Positions 17,616 through 26,691 of a stretch of 42,015 nt of DNA are shown in pieces. The DNA lies in contig NZ_LMUK01000004.1 of assembly GCF_009766005.1 (NCBI RefSeq), positions 1 to 42,015 on the forward strand. The letters are read 5' to 3'. Numbering within the stretch: the stretch's first letter is position 1; every line of letters begins with the position of its first letter. A program made the position numbers and the translations under genes. The stretch comes from Bradyrhizobium sp. S69 (GTDB lineage Bacteria > Pseudomonadota > Alphaproteobacteria > Rhizobiales > Xanthobacteraceae). Under the pieces are notes generated by a model. It was not told where the DNA came from. It searched no databases and saw only the letters and a list, made by a program, of their open reading frames with translations.

Positions 17616-18647
17616 ATGCGCGCCGTGCTGCTCGCCGCCAGCCTTTGCTCCATCGCCGTCTCGGCGTCAGCCCAAACCGCCCGTCCCGACCCCGGCCCGC
17701 TGACGATCGCCCGCCAAGGCAGCTTCTTCGTCGGCGGCCGCGACGTGAAATCCGACACGCTGTCGACGCTGCCGGCCTATGCCTCCTCCGGCACCATCAC
17801 CATCGACCAGATGTATGTGCGCTATCAGGTGCCGGTCGGTGAACTCGGTATTCCCATTACCTTGATCCACGGCTGCTGCCTGACCGGCAAGACCTGGGAG
17901 ACCACCCCTGATGGCCGCATGGGCTGGGACGAGTATTTCGTCCGACACAGCCATCCGACCTACGTCATCGATCAGGTCTGGCGTGGGCGTTCGGCCGGCG
18001 ATCCATCGGCGATCAACGCGGTGCGCAGCGGCAAGGCCCCGATCGAGCAATTGCCGACGGTGTTCTCGGCCGGCCACGAAGGCGCCTGGGCGATCTTCCG
18101 GTTCGGCAAGGAATATCCGCAAACCATGCCCGGGATGCGCTATCCGCTCGCAGCCCAAGCCGAGTTCTGGAAGCAGATGGTGCCGGACAGTCTCAACAAC
18201 CTGCCGACGCCCAACCCGACCGTGCCGGCACTATCGGAACTGGCCCAGAAGATCGGCGGCACGGTGCTGATGAGCCATTCGCAGTCCGGGATCTATCCGT
18301 TCCAGACCGCGGCGCTGAGCCGCAAGGGCATTGCCGGCATCGTTTCGATCGAGCCGGGCGCCTGCCCCACCCCGACCGAAGATATGAAGCCGTATGCGGG
18401 CCTGCCGATCCTGGTGCTGTTCGGCGACTATGTCGACGAGTTTCCCCGCTGGGCGCCGCGGCTTGCGAACTGCCGCGCCTTTATCGCCGCGGCCAATGCG
18501 GCCGGCGGCAAGGCCGAGTTGTTGGTGCTGCCGGACATCGGCATCAAGGGCAACACCCACATGCTGATGCAGGACGACAACAGCCTCGATATTGCCGACA
18601 TCCTGCTCGACTGGATCGGCAAGCATGTGACCACGGTCGTGCAGTAA
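17616..18647 (+). CDS. Exported esterase, esterase-713-like alpha/beta hydrolase
   Basis: This 343-residue protein has a Sec signal peptide ending near SASAQ (residue 20). The segment LIHGCCLTGKTWETTPDGRM carries two adjacent cysteines (C87, C88). In Alcaligenes esterase 713, which this resembles, neighbouring cysteines form a rare vicinal disulfide at the oxyanion hole. The nucleophile is S222 in SHSQSG. E246 in SIEPGAC and H315 in GNTHML fit the Ser-Glu-His triad of that family. GGAAGGAAAA precedes the ATG. It acts outside the cytoplasm, and the natural substrate is unknown. The 240 bases between it and the divergent hydrolase hold small hairpins (such as 17412-17427) but no gene. Confidence 0.9.
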   Translation: MRAVLLAASLCSIAVSASAQTARPDPGPLTIARQGSFFVGGRDVKSDTLSTLPAYASSGTITIDQMYVRYQVPVGELGIPITLIHGCCLTGKTWETTPDGRMGWDEYFVRHSHPTYVIDQVWRGRSAGDPSAINAVRSGKAPIEQLPTVFSAGHEGAWAIFRFGKEYPQTMPGMRYPLAAQAEFWKQMVPDSLNNLPTPNPTVPALSELAQKIGGTVLMSHSQSGIYPFQTAALSRKGIAGIVSIEPGACPTPTEDMKPYAGLPILVLFGDYVDEFPRWAPRLANCRAFIAAANAAGGKAELLVLPDIGIKGNTHMLMQDDNSLDIADILLDWIGKHVTTVVQ

Positions 18648-18665
18648 GGCCCCGCGCCGCGGCCG

Positions 18666-19370
18666 TCATGAAGCGCCCGGGTGTGAGGCGCGCGAAGCTC
18701 CGACGATATGGCCGTCCGGGGCTTCCAGGATCACGGCAATTTCTTCGCCGTCCGGACGCGGCTGGTCGATATGGACCGGCGCGCCGCGCCAGTCCGCGAC
18801 CGGTCGGAACGACCGGACAATGTTGGACTCCGCCATGGTGCGTCCCCGGTTCTCGCCGCGGCCGATCGGCGTCACGTGCTCGCGGTCGAAGCCGACAAGA
18901 AGCACCTTTGCTGCGCCCTGCCCTGCGCCTATGTCGATCGAGACCTTGCCATCCTTGGCGACGACGCGCACGTCAGCTTCTGTCGTGATAGCGCTGCGAG
19001 CCTTTGCGATCGCCTTGTTCACGTCGTCGCGATACGAGCCGACAAGGCCGCTCGAACCATCCACGACGATTTCCGGCGTATACGATCCATCGCCGAACCG
19101 TTGCCCATAGCGCGCCTGCCGGTCGGTCGCGGTTTGCAGGGAGAACGGATCCTTCCAACCCAAATAATCCCAATAGGTCACATGGAAGGCCAGCGCCAAC
19201 ACGTCGGCGCGCTGCTGCGACAGCTCATTCAGGTAGGCGTTGGCCGGCGGGCAGGAAGAGCAGCCTTGCGACGTGAACAGCTCCACCACGATGGGCCGTT
19301 CCGCAGCCGCCGCAACAGGCGCAGAGAACCCCGCGAGCGTCCCGATAACAAGCAATGGCCATGCGCGCAT
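18666..19370 (-). CDS. DUF1223 thioredoxin-fold protein, exported
   Basis: This 234-residue protein has an N-terminal signal sequence (MRAWPLLVIG and following, with cleavage near VAAAA). It then shows VELFTSQGCSSCPPA, the conserved CSSC motif of DUF1223 within a thioredoxin-like fold. FHVTYWDYLGWKDPF and YTPEIVVDG are further family signatures. The start is chosen at 19370 because GGAGG (19377-19381) lies six bases before that ATG; an upstream GTG at 19394 would place the Shine-Dalgarno inside the gene. The function of the family is not established; redox activity of the CxxC pair is plausible. It is convergent with the esterase gene. Confidence 0.9.
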   Translation of the reverse strand: MRAWPLLVIGTLAGFSAPVAAAAERPIVVELFTSQGCSSCPPANAYLNELSQQRADVLALAFHVTYWDYLGWKDPFSLQTATDRQARYGQRFGDGSYTPEIVVDGSSGLVGSYRDDVNKAIAKARSAITTEADVRVVAKDGKVSIDIGAGQGAAKVLLVGFDREHVTPIGRGENRGRTMAESNIVRSFRPVADWRGAPVHIDQPRPDGEEIAVILEAPDGHIVGASRASHPGAS

Positions 19371-19613
19371 TTTGAACCTCCGTTTGTCGTTCACGCGTCA
19401 AGTTCGGGCGGCAGGCTCGCATGTTACGGATTTGACCCCACACGTTTAGTTGAAAGCGCAAGGGAAGCGCGGGGGCACGTGCTCCACCCATGCCGGACGT
19501 CGCGCTTGAGCAACGGGGCGCCGTTCCGCAAAAATCCCCCAACGCACTGCAACAATCCGGAGCTATCATCGTTGTAATCGGCGCATTGGGGCGCGGGTCG
19601 TTCGGGGGACAGC

Positions 19614-21728
19614 GTGCCAGTCAAATCAATTGAAGAAGGTCTGCCCTACCCGCTCGGCTCGCATTGGGACGGAAAGGGTACGAACTTCGCCCTGTTTTCC
19701 GCCAATGCCACCAAGGTCGAGGTCTGCCTGTTCGACGAGACCGGCGAGCGCGAACTCAGCCGCATCGAACTTCCCGAATATACCGACCAGATTTTCCACG
19801 GCTATCTGCCGGATGTCGGTCCGGGCACGTTTTACGGTTATCGGGTCCACGGCCCCTATCAGCCCGAGGCCGGGCATCGCTTCAACCCGAACAAATTGTT
19901 GCTCGATCCCTACGCGCGCGCCCATGCCGGCTCGCTGAAGTGGGATTCCGCCGTGTTCGGCTACAAGATGGAAACCGGCGACGATCTGACGTTCGACGAA
20001 CGCGATAGCGCGCCCTTCATGCCCAAATGCGTGATCGTCGATCCGGATTTCGACTGGACCGGTGAAGCCGGCCGGCAGGCCGTGCCGTGGGATCAGACCG
20101 TCGTCTACGAGGTCCACGTCAAGGGCTTTACCAAGCAGCACCCAGGCGTTGCTGAAAATCTGCGCGGCACCTATGCGGGGTTCGGCAGCCAGCCGATGGT
20201 GGATTACCTGACGGCGCTCGGGGTGACGTCGATCGAGTTGTTGCCGGTCCACACCTTCATCAACGACAGCAATTTGCTGGACAAGAAGCTCACCAATTAC
20301 TGGGGCTACAACACCATCGGGTTTTTTGCGCCCGATCCGCGCTACGCGTCGGACGTTCCCAACAGTTTGCGCGAATTCAAGGAGATGGTGGCGCGGCTGC
20401 ACGCCGGTGGCCTCGAGGTCATTCTCGACGTCGTCTACAACCATACCGCCGAGGGCAACGAACTCGGCCCCACGCTGTCATTCAAGGGCATCGACAACGT
20501 CAGCTATTACCGGCTGCCCGCCGACAAGCGCCGCTACATCAACGACACCGGCACCGGCAATACCGTCAATTTGTCGCACCCGCGCGTCATCCAGATGGTC
20601 GCTGACAGCCTGCGCTATTGGTCGTCGCATATGCATATCGACGGCTTTCGTTTCGACCTCGGGACCATCCTGGCGCGTGAAGTTTACGGCTTCGACGATC
20701 AGAGCGGCTTCCTGAAAGCCGTCGATCAGGACCCCCTGCTCGCCCAAGTCAAACTGATTGCCGAGCCGTGGGACTGCGGGCCGGGCGGCTACCAGGTCGG
20801 CGGCTTTCCGCCGGGCTGGGCCGAATGGAACGACAAATTCCGCGATACCGTGCGCGATTTCTGGCGCGCGGAGACAAGCATTGCGGCCCTGACGCCGCGC
20901 CTCTGCGCCTCCAGCGACCTGTTCAACCATGGCGGCCGCCGCGCCTGGGCCAGCGTTAATTTCATCACCGCCCATGACGGTTTTACCCTCAACGACTGGG
21001 CCAGCTACAACGACAAGCACAACGAAGCCAATGGCGAGGACAACAAGGACGGCAGCTCCAGCAATCGTTCCTGGAATTGCGGCGTCGAAGGCCCGACCGA
21101 CGACAAGGCGATCGCCGCACTGCGCCAGCGGCAGAAGCGAAACATGCTGGCGACGCTGTTGTTTTCGCAGGGCACGCCGATGATGCTCGGCGGCGACGAA
21201 TTCGGTCGGACCCAGCGCGGCAACAACAATGCGTATTGCCAGGACAGCGACATCTCCTGGTTCGACTGGAATCTGGGTGACGATGCCAACAGGTTGCTCG
21301 CATTCACCAAACGCCTGATCAAACTGCGGCAGTCCTACCCTGCCCTGCGCCGTAGCCGGTTCCTGACCGGGCAATTCGACGAGGGGCTCGGCATCAAGGA
21401 CGTGACCTGGATCAACGCCAGCGGCCACGAGATGCAGGACGCCGACTGGAAGAACCCATGGATGAAGTGCTTCGGCATGATGCTCGACGGCCGCGCGCAG
21501 AAGACCGGCATCAAGCGGCGCGGCGACGACAAGACCGTGCTGCTGGTCATGAATAGCTGGGAAGGACCGGTCGGCTTCACCCTGCCCGCCTCCGATACCA
21601 GCGAATCCTGGTCGCTGCTGATCGACACCAACATGCCTGATGCGGCTTCCGAAGAGCTGTTCAAGGCCGGCAGCGCCTACGAAGTGACCGGTCGCTCGCT
21701 GCTGCTGTTCGCGGTGAGTCCGGGATAG
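19614..21728 (+). CDS. glgX: Glycogen debranching enzyme GlgX
   Basis: This 704-residue isoamylase-type glycoside hydrolase (GH13) hydrolyses alpha-1,6 branches of glycogen limit dextrin in the cytoplasm. It has an N-terminal CBM48-like domain (about residues 8-150) beginning GLPYPLGSHWDGKGTNFALFS. The GH13 regions are LDVVYNHTAEGNE (271-283), GFRFDLG with nucleophile D348, LIAEPWDCG with acid/base E384, and FITAHDGFTLNDW. The GTG start at 19614 follows GGGGGA by four bases. No glgA, glgB, glgP or treYZ gene adjoins it, which is less usual. The 243 bases upstream hold no gene. Confidence 0.96.
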   Translation: MPVKSIEEGLPYPLGSHWDGKGTNFALFSANATKVEVCLFDETGERELSRIELPEYTDQIFHGYLPDVGPGTFYGYRVHGPYQPEAGHRFNPNKLLLDPYARAHAGSLKWDSAVFGYKMETGDDLTFDERDSAPFMPKCVIVDPDFDWTGEAGRQAVPWDQTVVYEVHVKGFTKQHPGVAENLRGTYAGFGSQPMVDYLTALGVTSIELLPVHTFINDSNLLDKKLTNYWGYNTIGFFAPDPRYASDVPNSLREFKEMVARLHAGGLEVILDVVYNHTAEGNELGPTLSFKGIDNVSYYRLPADKRRYINDTGTGNTVNLSHPRVIQMVADSLRYWSSHMHIDGFRFDLGTILAREVYGFDDQSGFLKAVDQDPLLAQVKLIAEPWDCGPGGYQVGGFPPGWAEWNDKFRDTVRDFWRAETSIAALTPRLCASSDLFNHGGRRAWASVNFITAHDGFTLNDWASYNDKHNEANGEDNKDGSSSNRSWNCGVEGPTDDKAIAALRQRQKRNMLATLLFSQGTPMMLGGDEFGRTQRGNNNAYCQDSDISWFDWNLGDDANRLLAFTKRLIKLRQSYPALRRSRFLTGQFDEGLGIKDVTWINASGHEMQDADWKNPWMKCFGMMLDGRAQKTGIKRRGDDKTVLLVMNSWEGPVGFTLPASDTSESWSLLIDTNMPDAASEELFKAGSAYEVTGRSLLLFAVSPG

Positions 21729-21839
21729 CGATCCCGCGCTGTTCTCGCCTGCGCTTTTACCGTGAGGACGGACCGGCCATGCCGGTTTGCGGGTGCGCCG
21801 ATCTCGACAGCGCCCGACCGGGCGATTATTCTTAAGCCC

Positions 21840-22460
21840 ATGAGCAACCATGATCACGATCACGACCATTCGGAATTGTCGGAGATGGAGCTGCGCACGC
21901 GCGCGCTCGAAACCATCCTGACCGAAAAAGGCTATGTCGACGCGGCCGCGCTCGACAGCATCGTCCAGGCCTATGAGAGCAAGATCGGCCCCCGCAACGG
22001 CGCGCAGGTCGTAGCAAAAGCCTGGTCCGATCCGGCCTTCAAACAGGCCCTGCTGGCGGATGCCAGCAAGGCCGTCGGCACGCTCGGCCATGTCAGCCGG
22101 GTCGGCGATCATCTGGTCGCGGTCGAGAACACGCCGCAGCGCCACAACATGGTCGTGTGCACGCTGTGCTCCTGTTATCCTTGGGAAGTGCTGGGGCTGC
22201 CGCCGGTCTGGTACAAGGCCGCGCCCTACCGTTCCCGCGCCGTCAAGGATCCGCGCGGCGTGCTGGCCGATTTCGGCGTCAGCCTGCCTACGGACACCGA
22301 AATCCGGGTCTGGGATTCGACCGCCGAGACGCGTTTTCTGGTGTTGCCGATGCGGCCGGAGGGGACCGAGGGCTGGAGCGAGGCGCAGTTGGCCGAGATC
22401 GTGACGCGCGACTCCATGATCGGAACCGGATTCCCCACAACGCCGGGCGCGCCCTCATGA
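21840..22460 (+). CDS. nthA: Nitrile hydratase subunit alpha, cobalt type, with His/Asp-rich N-terminus
   Basis: This 206-residue protein is the metal-binding subunit of nitrile hydratase, which hydrates nitriles to amides in the cytoplasm. The metal motif VCTLCSC has ligands C107, C110 and C112. A threonine in the second place is the mark of the low-spin cobalt class, whereas iron enzymes have serine. In the family, two of the cysteines are oxidised to sulfenic and sulfinic acids. The N-terminus is [12 protein letters not shown], a possible metal-holding tag. The ATG at 21840 is preferred over an open extension to 21762. Its stop overlaps the beta start (ATGA). No amidase adjoins it. Confidence 0.96.
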   Translation: MSNHDHDHDHSELSEMELRTRALETILTEKGYVDAAALDSIVQAYESKIGPRNGAQVVAKAWSDPAFKQALLADASKAVGTLGHVSRVGDHLVAVENTPQRHNMVVCTLCSCYPWEVLGLPPVWYKAAPYRSRAVKDPRGVLADFGVSLPTDTEIRVWDSTAETRFLVLPMRPEGTEGWSEAQLAEIVTRDSMIGTGFPTTPGAPS

Positions 22461-23116
22461 ACGGCGTGCACGACATGGGCGGCATGGACGGCTTCGGCAA
22501 GGTCGAGCCGGAGCCGAACGAACCGATGTTTCATACCGAATGGGAAAGCCGCGTGCTGGCGATGGTGCGGGCGATGGGGGCCGCGGGCGCCTTCAACATC
22601 GATACCTCGCGTTCCTACCGCGAGGCGTTGCCCCCTGAGGTCTATCTCACCAGCTCCTACTACAAGAAATGGCTGCTTGGCCTTGAGGAGAATTTGATCG
22701 CCAAGGGCTACATCACCACGGCGGAAGTCGCGGCCGGCCACGCGGCAGAACCGCCGAAACCGCTCAAGCATGGCAAGTTCACGGTCGACCAGGTCGAGCG
22801 CATCATGGTGCGCGGTCAATTCGGCCGTACGCCGCCGGCGCCCGCGAAATTCAAGCCGGGTGACCGGGTGCGTGCGAAGAACATCCACCCCACGACGCAT
22901 ACGCGGCTGCCGCGTTACGTGCGCGGCCATGTCGGCGTGGTCGAGCTCAATCTCGGCTGCAGTGTTTATCCCGATACGGCCGCGATCGAGGCCGGCGAGA
23001 ACCCGCAATGGCTCTACACGGTGGTGTTCGACGGCGCTGAATTGTGGGGGCCGGATGCCGATCCGACCGTCAAGATCTCGGTTGATGCGTTCGAGCCCTA
23101 TCTGGAGCCGGCATGA
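22457..23116 (+). CDS. nthB: Nitrile hydratase subunit beta
   Basis: This 219-residue partner subunit forms the active site with alpha. It starts [14 protein letters not shown], the family signature, and carries the SH3-like C-terminal domain with [29 protein letters not shown]. The arginines in the latter (after TTHT and LP) match those that contact the modified cysteines in known structures. The frame is open far upstream inside nthA, but the ATG at 22457 overlaps the nthA stop and starts the homology. It overlaps the accessory gene by ATGA in turn, giving a tightly coupled three-gene operon. Confidence 0.96.
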   Translation: MNGVHDMGGMDGFGKVEPEPNEPMFHTEWESRVLAMVRAMGAAGAFNIDTSRSYREALPPEVYLTSSYYKKWLLGLEENLIAKGYITTAEVAAGHAAEPPKPLKHGKFTVDQVERIMVRGQFGRTPPAPAKFKPGDRVRAKNIHPTTHTRLPRYVRGHVGVVELNLGCSVYPDTAAIEAGENPQWLYTVVFDGAELWGPDADPTVKISVDAFEPYLEPA

Positions 23117-23496
23117 TGGATGCGGCCGCTGCGGCGCGCGCGACCGGCGCCGTCCCCGGCATTCCCCATGACGCCGAGGGGCCGGTGTTTCGCGAGCCGT
23201 GGGAGGCGCAGGCCTTCGCGATGGCGCTGACGCTGCATGAGCGCGGGCTGTTCAGCTGGAACGAATGGGCCGCCACGCTGTCCGATGAGATCAAGCGCGC
23301 GCAGGCGGCCGGCGATCCCGACACCGGCGAGACCTATTACCGGCACTGGATGGCCACGCTGGAGCGGCTGGTATCGGCGAAGGGCGTCGCGACATCAGAG
23401 ACGCTGCACCGCTATCGCGATGCCTGGGATCACGCCGCCGATCGCACCCCGCACGGCACGCCGATCGAATTGCGCCCCGAGGATTTCGAGGGGTAG
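23113..23496 (+). CDS. Nitrile hydratase accessory protein (P14K/activator-type)
   Basis: This 127-residue protein resembles the N-terminal half of the beta subunit (PVFREPWEAQAFAMALTLHERGLFSWNEWAATL, then YYRHWMATLERLV). This is the architecture of the nitrile hydratase accessory family. In cobalt enzymes such small beta-like proteins form a complex with alpha and deliver the cobalt-loaded, oxidised subunit by exchange. That mechanism is known for the family and inferred here. The ATG at 23113 overlaps the nthB stop. It is the last gene of the operon and converges on the HAD gene 16 bases later. Confidence 0.92.
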   Translation: MMDAAAAARATGAVPGIPHDAEGPVFREPWEAQAFAMALTLHERGLFSWNEWAATLSDEIKRAQAAGDPDTGETYYRHWMATLERLVSAKGVATSETLHRYRDAWDHAADRTPHGTPIELRPEDFEG

Positions 23497-23512
23497 GCCT
23501 CGCGTCCCGCCC

Positions 23513-25660
23513 TCAAAGCCTGCATTCCCAAACGCCGGCCTCGACTTCCGCAAAACCGTTATCGCGATAGAGGTTGCGCACCGGGATGTTGCGGGCGGTC
23601 GGGATGATTTGCCCGCGCAGCGCAGGCGATCTGCCTTTTATCGTGCCTCGCATCGTATCGAGGACATGACGCAGGAAGCTGTGTTCGATCCCCATTCCGA
23701 GCGCCCGGCAACTGACCACCAGACCCTGGATTTCGTTCCCGGCGACCACGGCGGCTCCGACCAGTCCGTGATGGCCGAAGCGGTCCGACACATCCAGCGC
23801 AAAAACGCAGGGTTCTGGATTGGCGGCGAGCGCCGCCAGTTCGGTGGCAGAGAACTTGCGGCCATTGGTGTTGAATTGCGTCGTGCGCTGGAACAGTTCC
23901 TCGACCCTTTGCCATCGCGCGGAGGTCGGCGTCAGGCATTCGAACCGGCATTGGATCCCGAGCGATTCGATATAGCGCGCGTCGTTCAGGGTCTCCGCCC
24001 GCAGATGCTGGCGTTCGATCTGCGCCTTGACCAGCGTGCTGCGCGCGGCCGCCTCCTCGGTGATCACCGGTAACTGCAAACGGGGATCGTTCAGCAATCG
24101 ACGCCTGAGGCCGAACGGGTCCTCGCCCCAGACTTCCACCTCCGGCAGACGCTGGCGAACCCGGTCGCGTTCGACCGGATTGTCATCGATGAACAGGAAC
24201 GCATCGAGCGCAAAACCCAGTTCCGCCGCGATCTCGCGGATATTGCCGACCTTGTCGTTCCAATTGATGCGCCAGGTGACAAAATCGTCGGGCTTCAGCA
24301 GACGCTGTGCCGGATAGTGATCGGGATATTTCCAGAGTTCGCGAACGGTGGCTTCGTCGTTCTTGCTGACGCAGGCCAAGACGATGCCGCGCTTCTTGAG
24401 CGCCAGCAGCGCTTCGTGCAGGCCGAAATAAAGCCCGATAAAGGAGAAGGCGCCGCTGACTTCGGGGGTCCACGCAAACGGGCTGCCGGTCTCGGCCAGC
24501 ACGCCCGGCCACAACGTGCCGTCGAGGTCGAGGATGACGCATTTCTTGCGCCCGCTTCCGGTCACGGTGACCAGCGCATCGATATGCCTCGCGGCCATCA
24601 GCGCTTCGCGACCATAGGGGTCGCCATCCAGCAGGTGGGCCAGCGGAGCGACATCCGGAAAGATGCCGTGGACGGCGGCCTTTTCGCTTTCCGGCCGTTG
24701 CAGCATCCATCCGGGCGAACCGAAATGGGTGAATCCGACCTGCCCATCGTCGAGCATGCGTTCGGAGCCGACCGCGGCAAATGCTGCCGCAACGTCGACG
24801 ACGTAGACACCCGGAAGCGAGTTCGCCAATTCGGCGAGCGCGACATTGGTCAGCCGGAACCGGGTGCGGTGTCCGGCAATGCCGCGCTCCGCCAGCCCCA
24901 TCGGCTGCACGGTCGGTTCCGGCAGATTGTCGATCAGGATCGGCGCTGCGGTCATCTCGCGCAATTGCGTCAGAAGCTGCGTGGCAAAGGCGATGAAGGC
25001 GGCATGCGGATTGAGGCCGTCGGCGAGATCGCCGGCCACGAGATGGCGGGCCCGCAACGCGCCGATGAAGACGGCGTCATGCTTCCTCTCACCGACAAAG
25101 CGAATGTCGTCCGGAAACGTCGCCGACACCCGCAAATCGATGCCGCGCCGCGCCGCTTCCCGGCGCAGAAAATCGGCCTCCATCTGGATATCGCAATCGC
25201 CCATCAGGATGACATCGAGGCTCTCGCCGATGGCGGCGAAATCGTCGATGCCGTAGGAGGCGCCGACCGCCCAATAGGACGCCGGCCCTTGCTGCCGATC
25301 ACGCCGATAACGTTCGAGGATTTCGGCCGGATCTCGGCCATGGGTGGGAGCGAGCTCGGCGCCGACCGATGCCAATTCCTGCTCGGGTGTCTGGTCGGTC
25401 AGGATCTGGCGTTCGCGCAGGTCCAGCACCGTGCGCTCAATCACCTCGCGCAAATCCGTCCGCGTATCCCGCGCTTGCGGAAACAGCGCCATCATGGCCT
25501 CGCAATCCTCCGGGATTCGGCGCGGCTCGGTGAAATGCTCGAGCAGGGCGCAGATCTCGCCATTGGCAGGCAGGCGCATATGGCTGATCGCGTGCACGAT
25601 GAGTGAGCGATCGTCGCCAACCGGCAAAAGATGAACAAAGCGGGAGCGCCGCAGGATCAT
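23513..25660 (-). CDS. FkbH-like HAD-IIIC protein with SGNH-like, HAD and GNAT domains and an extra N-terminal domain
   Basis: At 715 residues it is longer than usual FkbH proteins. Residues about 125-360 look like the SGNH-like domain (DVILMGDCDIQ). HAD motifs follow: ILDLDGT (376-382), VSKND (431-435) and IDDNP (491-495). A GNAT-like domain with FGHHGLVGAAVV fills the C-terminus. FkbH enzymes load glyceryl groups from 1,3-bisphosphoglycerate onto carrier proteins for polyketides and related products, but no carrier protein or synthase lies nearby. Residues 1-90 (SRFVHLLPVGDDR, ALLEHFTEPRRI, then a helical segment ending ERQIL) resemble PqqD-like winged-helix domains seen at the front of radical-SAM peptide maturases. 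That resemblance is by eye. The ribosome site is weak. Confidence 0.85.
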   Translation of the reverse strand: MILRRSRFVHLLPVGDDRSLIVHAISHMRLPANGEICALLEHFTEPRRIPEDCEAMMALFPQARDTRTDLREVIERTVLDLRERQILTDQTPEQELASVGAELAPTHGRDPAEILERYRRDRQQGPASYWAVGASYGIDDFAAIGESLDVILMGDCDIQMEADFLRREAARRGIDLRVSATFPDDIRFVGERKHDAVFIGALRARHLVAGDLADGLNPHAAFIAFATQLLTQLREMTAAPILIDNLPEPTVQPMGLAERGIAGHRTRFRLTNVALAELANSLPGVYVVDVAAAFAAVGSERMLDDGQVGFTHFGSPGWMLQRPESEKAAVHGIFPDVAPLAHLLDGDPYGREALMAARHIDALVTVTGSGRKKCVILDLDGTLWPGVLAETGSPFAWTPEVSGAFSFIGLYFGLHEALLALKKRGIVLACVSKNDEATVRELWKYPDHYPAQRLLKPDDFVTWRINWNDKVGNIREIAAELGFALDAFLFIDDNPVERDRVRQRLPEVEVWGEDPFGLRRRLLNDPRLQLPVITEEAAARSTLVKAQIERQHLRAETLNDARYIESLGIQCRFECLTPTSARWQRVEELFQRTTQFNTNGRKFSATELAALAANPEPCVFALDVSDRFGHHGLVGAAVVAGNEIQGLVVSCRALGMGIEHSFLRHVLDTMRGTIKGRSPALRGQIIPTARNIPVRNLYRDNGFAEVEAGVWECRL

Positions 25661-25804
25661 GCTTCGCTATAAAACAGCAAGCTCGATTCGTGGATAAAAA
25701 AATGACGCGCGACGAGGTGAATGGTCTTGCGCGTTCAGGACATGTCCAGAAATAAAAAACACAAAGCTTCCGCGTCGACGGTCGGCCGCCCGCGCCAGAC
25801 GCTG

Positions 25805-26533
25805 CTATCCGCGCTGCTCGGCGTATTGCTTCCAGCCCTTTGCCCGCAGCGCGCAGGCCGGGCATTCGGCGCAGCCATATCCCCAGGCGTGTCGCGCGCC
25901 GCGTTCGCCAAGATAGCAGGTGTGGGAATGCTCGCAGATCAGGTCGACCAGCCCTGCCCCGCCGAGCTGGCCGGCGAGCTTCCAGGTACTGGCCTTGTCC
26001 AGCCACATCAGCGGCGTATGCAGTTCGAATGCCTTGCTCATGCCGAGATTGAGCGCGGTCTGCAACGCCTTGATGGTCTCGTCGCGGCAATCCGGATAGC
26101 CGGAATAATCCGTTTCGCACATGCCGCCGACGATGTGGCTGATGCCGCGCCGGTAGGCCAACGCCGCGGCGAAGGTCAGGAACACCAGATTGCGGCCGGG
26201 GACGAAGGTGTTGGGCAGGCCGTCCTGGCCCATCGTGATCGCGACATCACGGGTCAGCGCGGTATCGGAAATCTCCGCCAGCGTCGGAATCTCCAACGTA
26301 TGGCTCTGGCCGAGTTTCGCGGCCCAATCCGTCCGTAAGGCCTTGATGCCATCGAGCAGATTGGCACGGCACTCCAGCTCGATCAGGTGACGCTGGCCAT
26401 AATCGAAGCCGAGCATTTCGACCCGCGCGAAGCGTTGCAATGCCCACGCCAGACAGGTCGCGGAATCCTGCCCGCCGGAGAACAGCACCAGCGCGGTCTC
26501 GGTCTGGAACCGGTCGCTCGATTGATCGCTCAT
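25805..26533 (-). CDS. queC: 7-cyano-7-deazaguanine synthase
   Basis: This 242-residue enzyme converts 7-carboxy-7-deazaguanine to preQ0, on the way to the queuosine tRNA base. The PP-loop SGGQDS is at residues 19-24. The zinc site is C206, C221, C224 and C227 (HTCYLGE, then GCAECPAC). [11 protein letters not shown] and the [11 protein letters not shown] stretch are family hallmarks. The frame extends to 26644, and ATGs at 26554, 26545 and 26533 are possible starts; 26533 fits the usual length, but no start has a convincing Shine-Dalgarno. No queD, queE or queF adjoins it. It is divergent from mazG. Confidence 0.95.
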   Translation of the reverse strand: MSDQSSDRFQTETALVLFSGGQDSATCLAWALQRFARVEMLGFDYGQRHLIELECRANLLDGIKALRTDWAAKLGQSHTLEIPTLAEISDTALTRDVAITMGQDGLPNTFVPGRNLVFLTFAAALAYRRGISHIVGGMCETDYSGYPDCRDETIKALQTALNLGMSKAFELHTPLMWLDKASTWKLAGQLGGAGLVDLICEHSHTCYLGERGARHAWGYGCAECPACALRAKGWKQYAEQRG

Positions 26534-26650
26534 GGCGCTGCCCATAGCACCCATCGGCACCCGCGCCAATCGGTGGAAACGGCGGGAAATCCGGCGCGTT
26601 TCGCTGGGATGGGCCAGCGTCTTGCGGCATACAGGCCTGAACAACTCAGA

Positions 26651-26676
26651 TTTCAGCGTATCCTTTCAGCGTATCC
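26651..26676. repeat. Perfect 13-base tandem duplication before mazG
   Basis: TTTCAGCGTATCC occurs twice head to tail (26651-26663, 26664-26676), ending 15 bases before the mazG ATG, in the divergent queC-mazG region. The duplication occupies the place where a mazG Shine-Dalgarno would be expected, and none is evident. Confidence 0.6.
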
Positions 26677-26691
26677 TGGCCCCGGTGCATC

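Noticed and set aside
24317..25606. 429-residue plus-strand frame opposite the HAD gene
   Set aside because: It is an antisense shadow with no recognisable motif; the minus-strand frame has intact HAD motifs.
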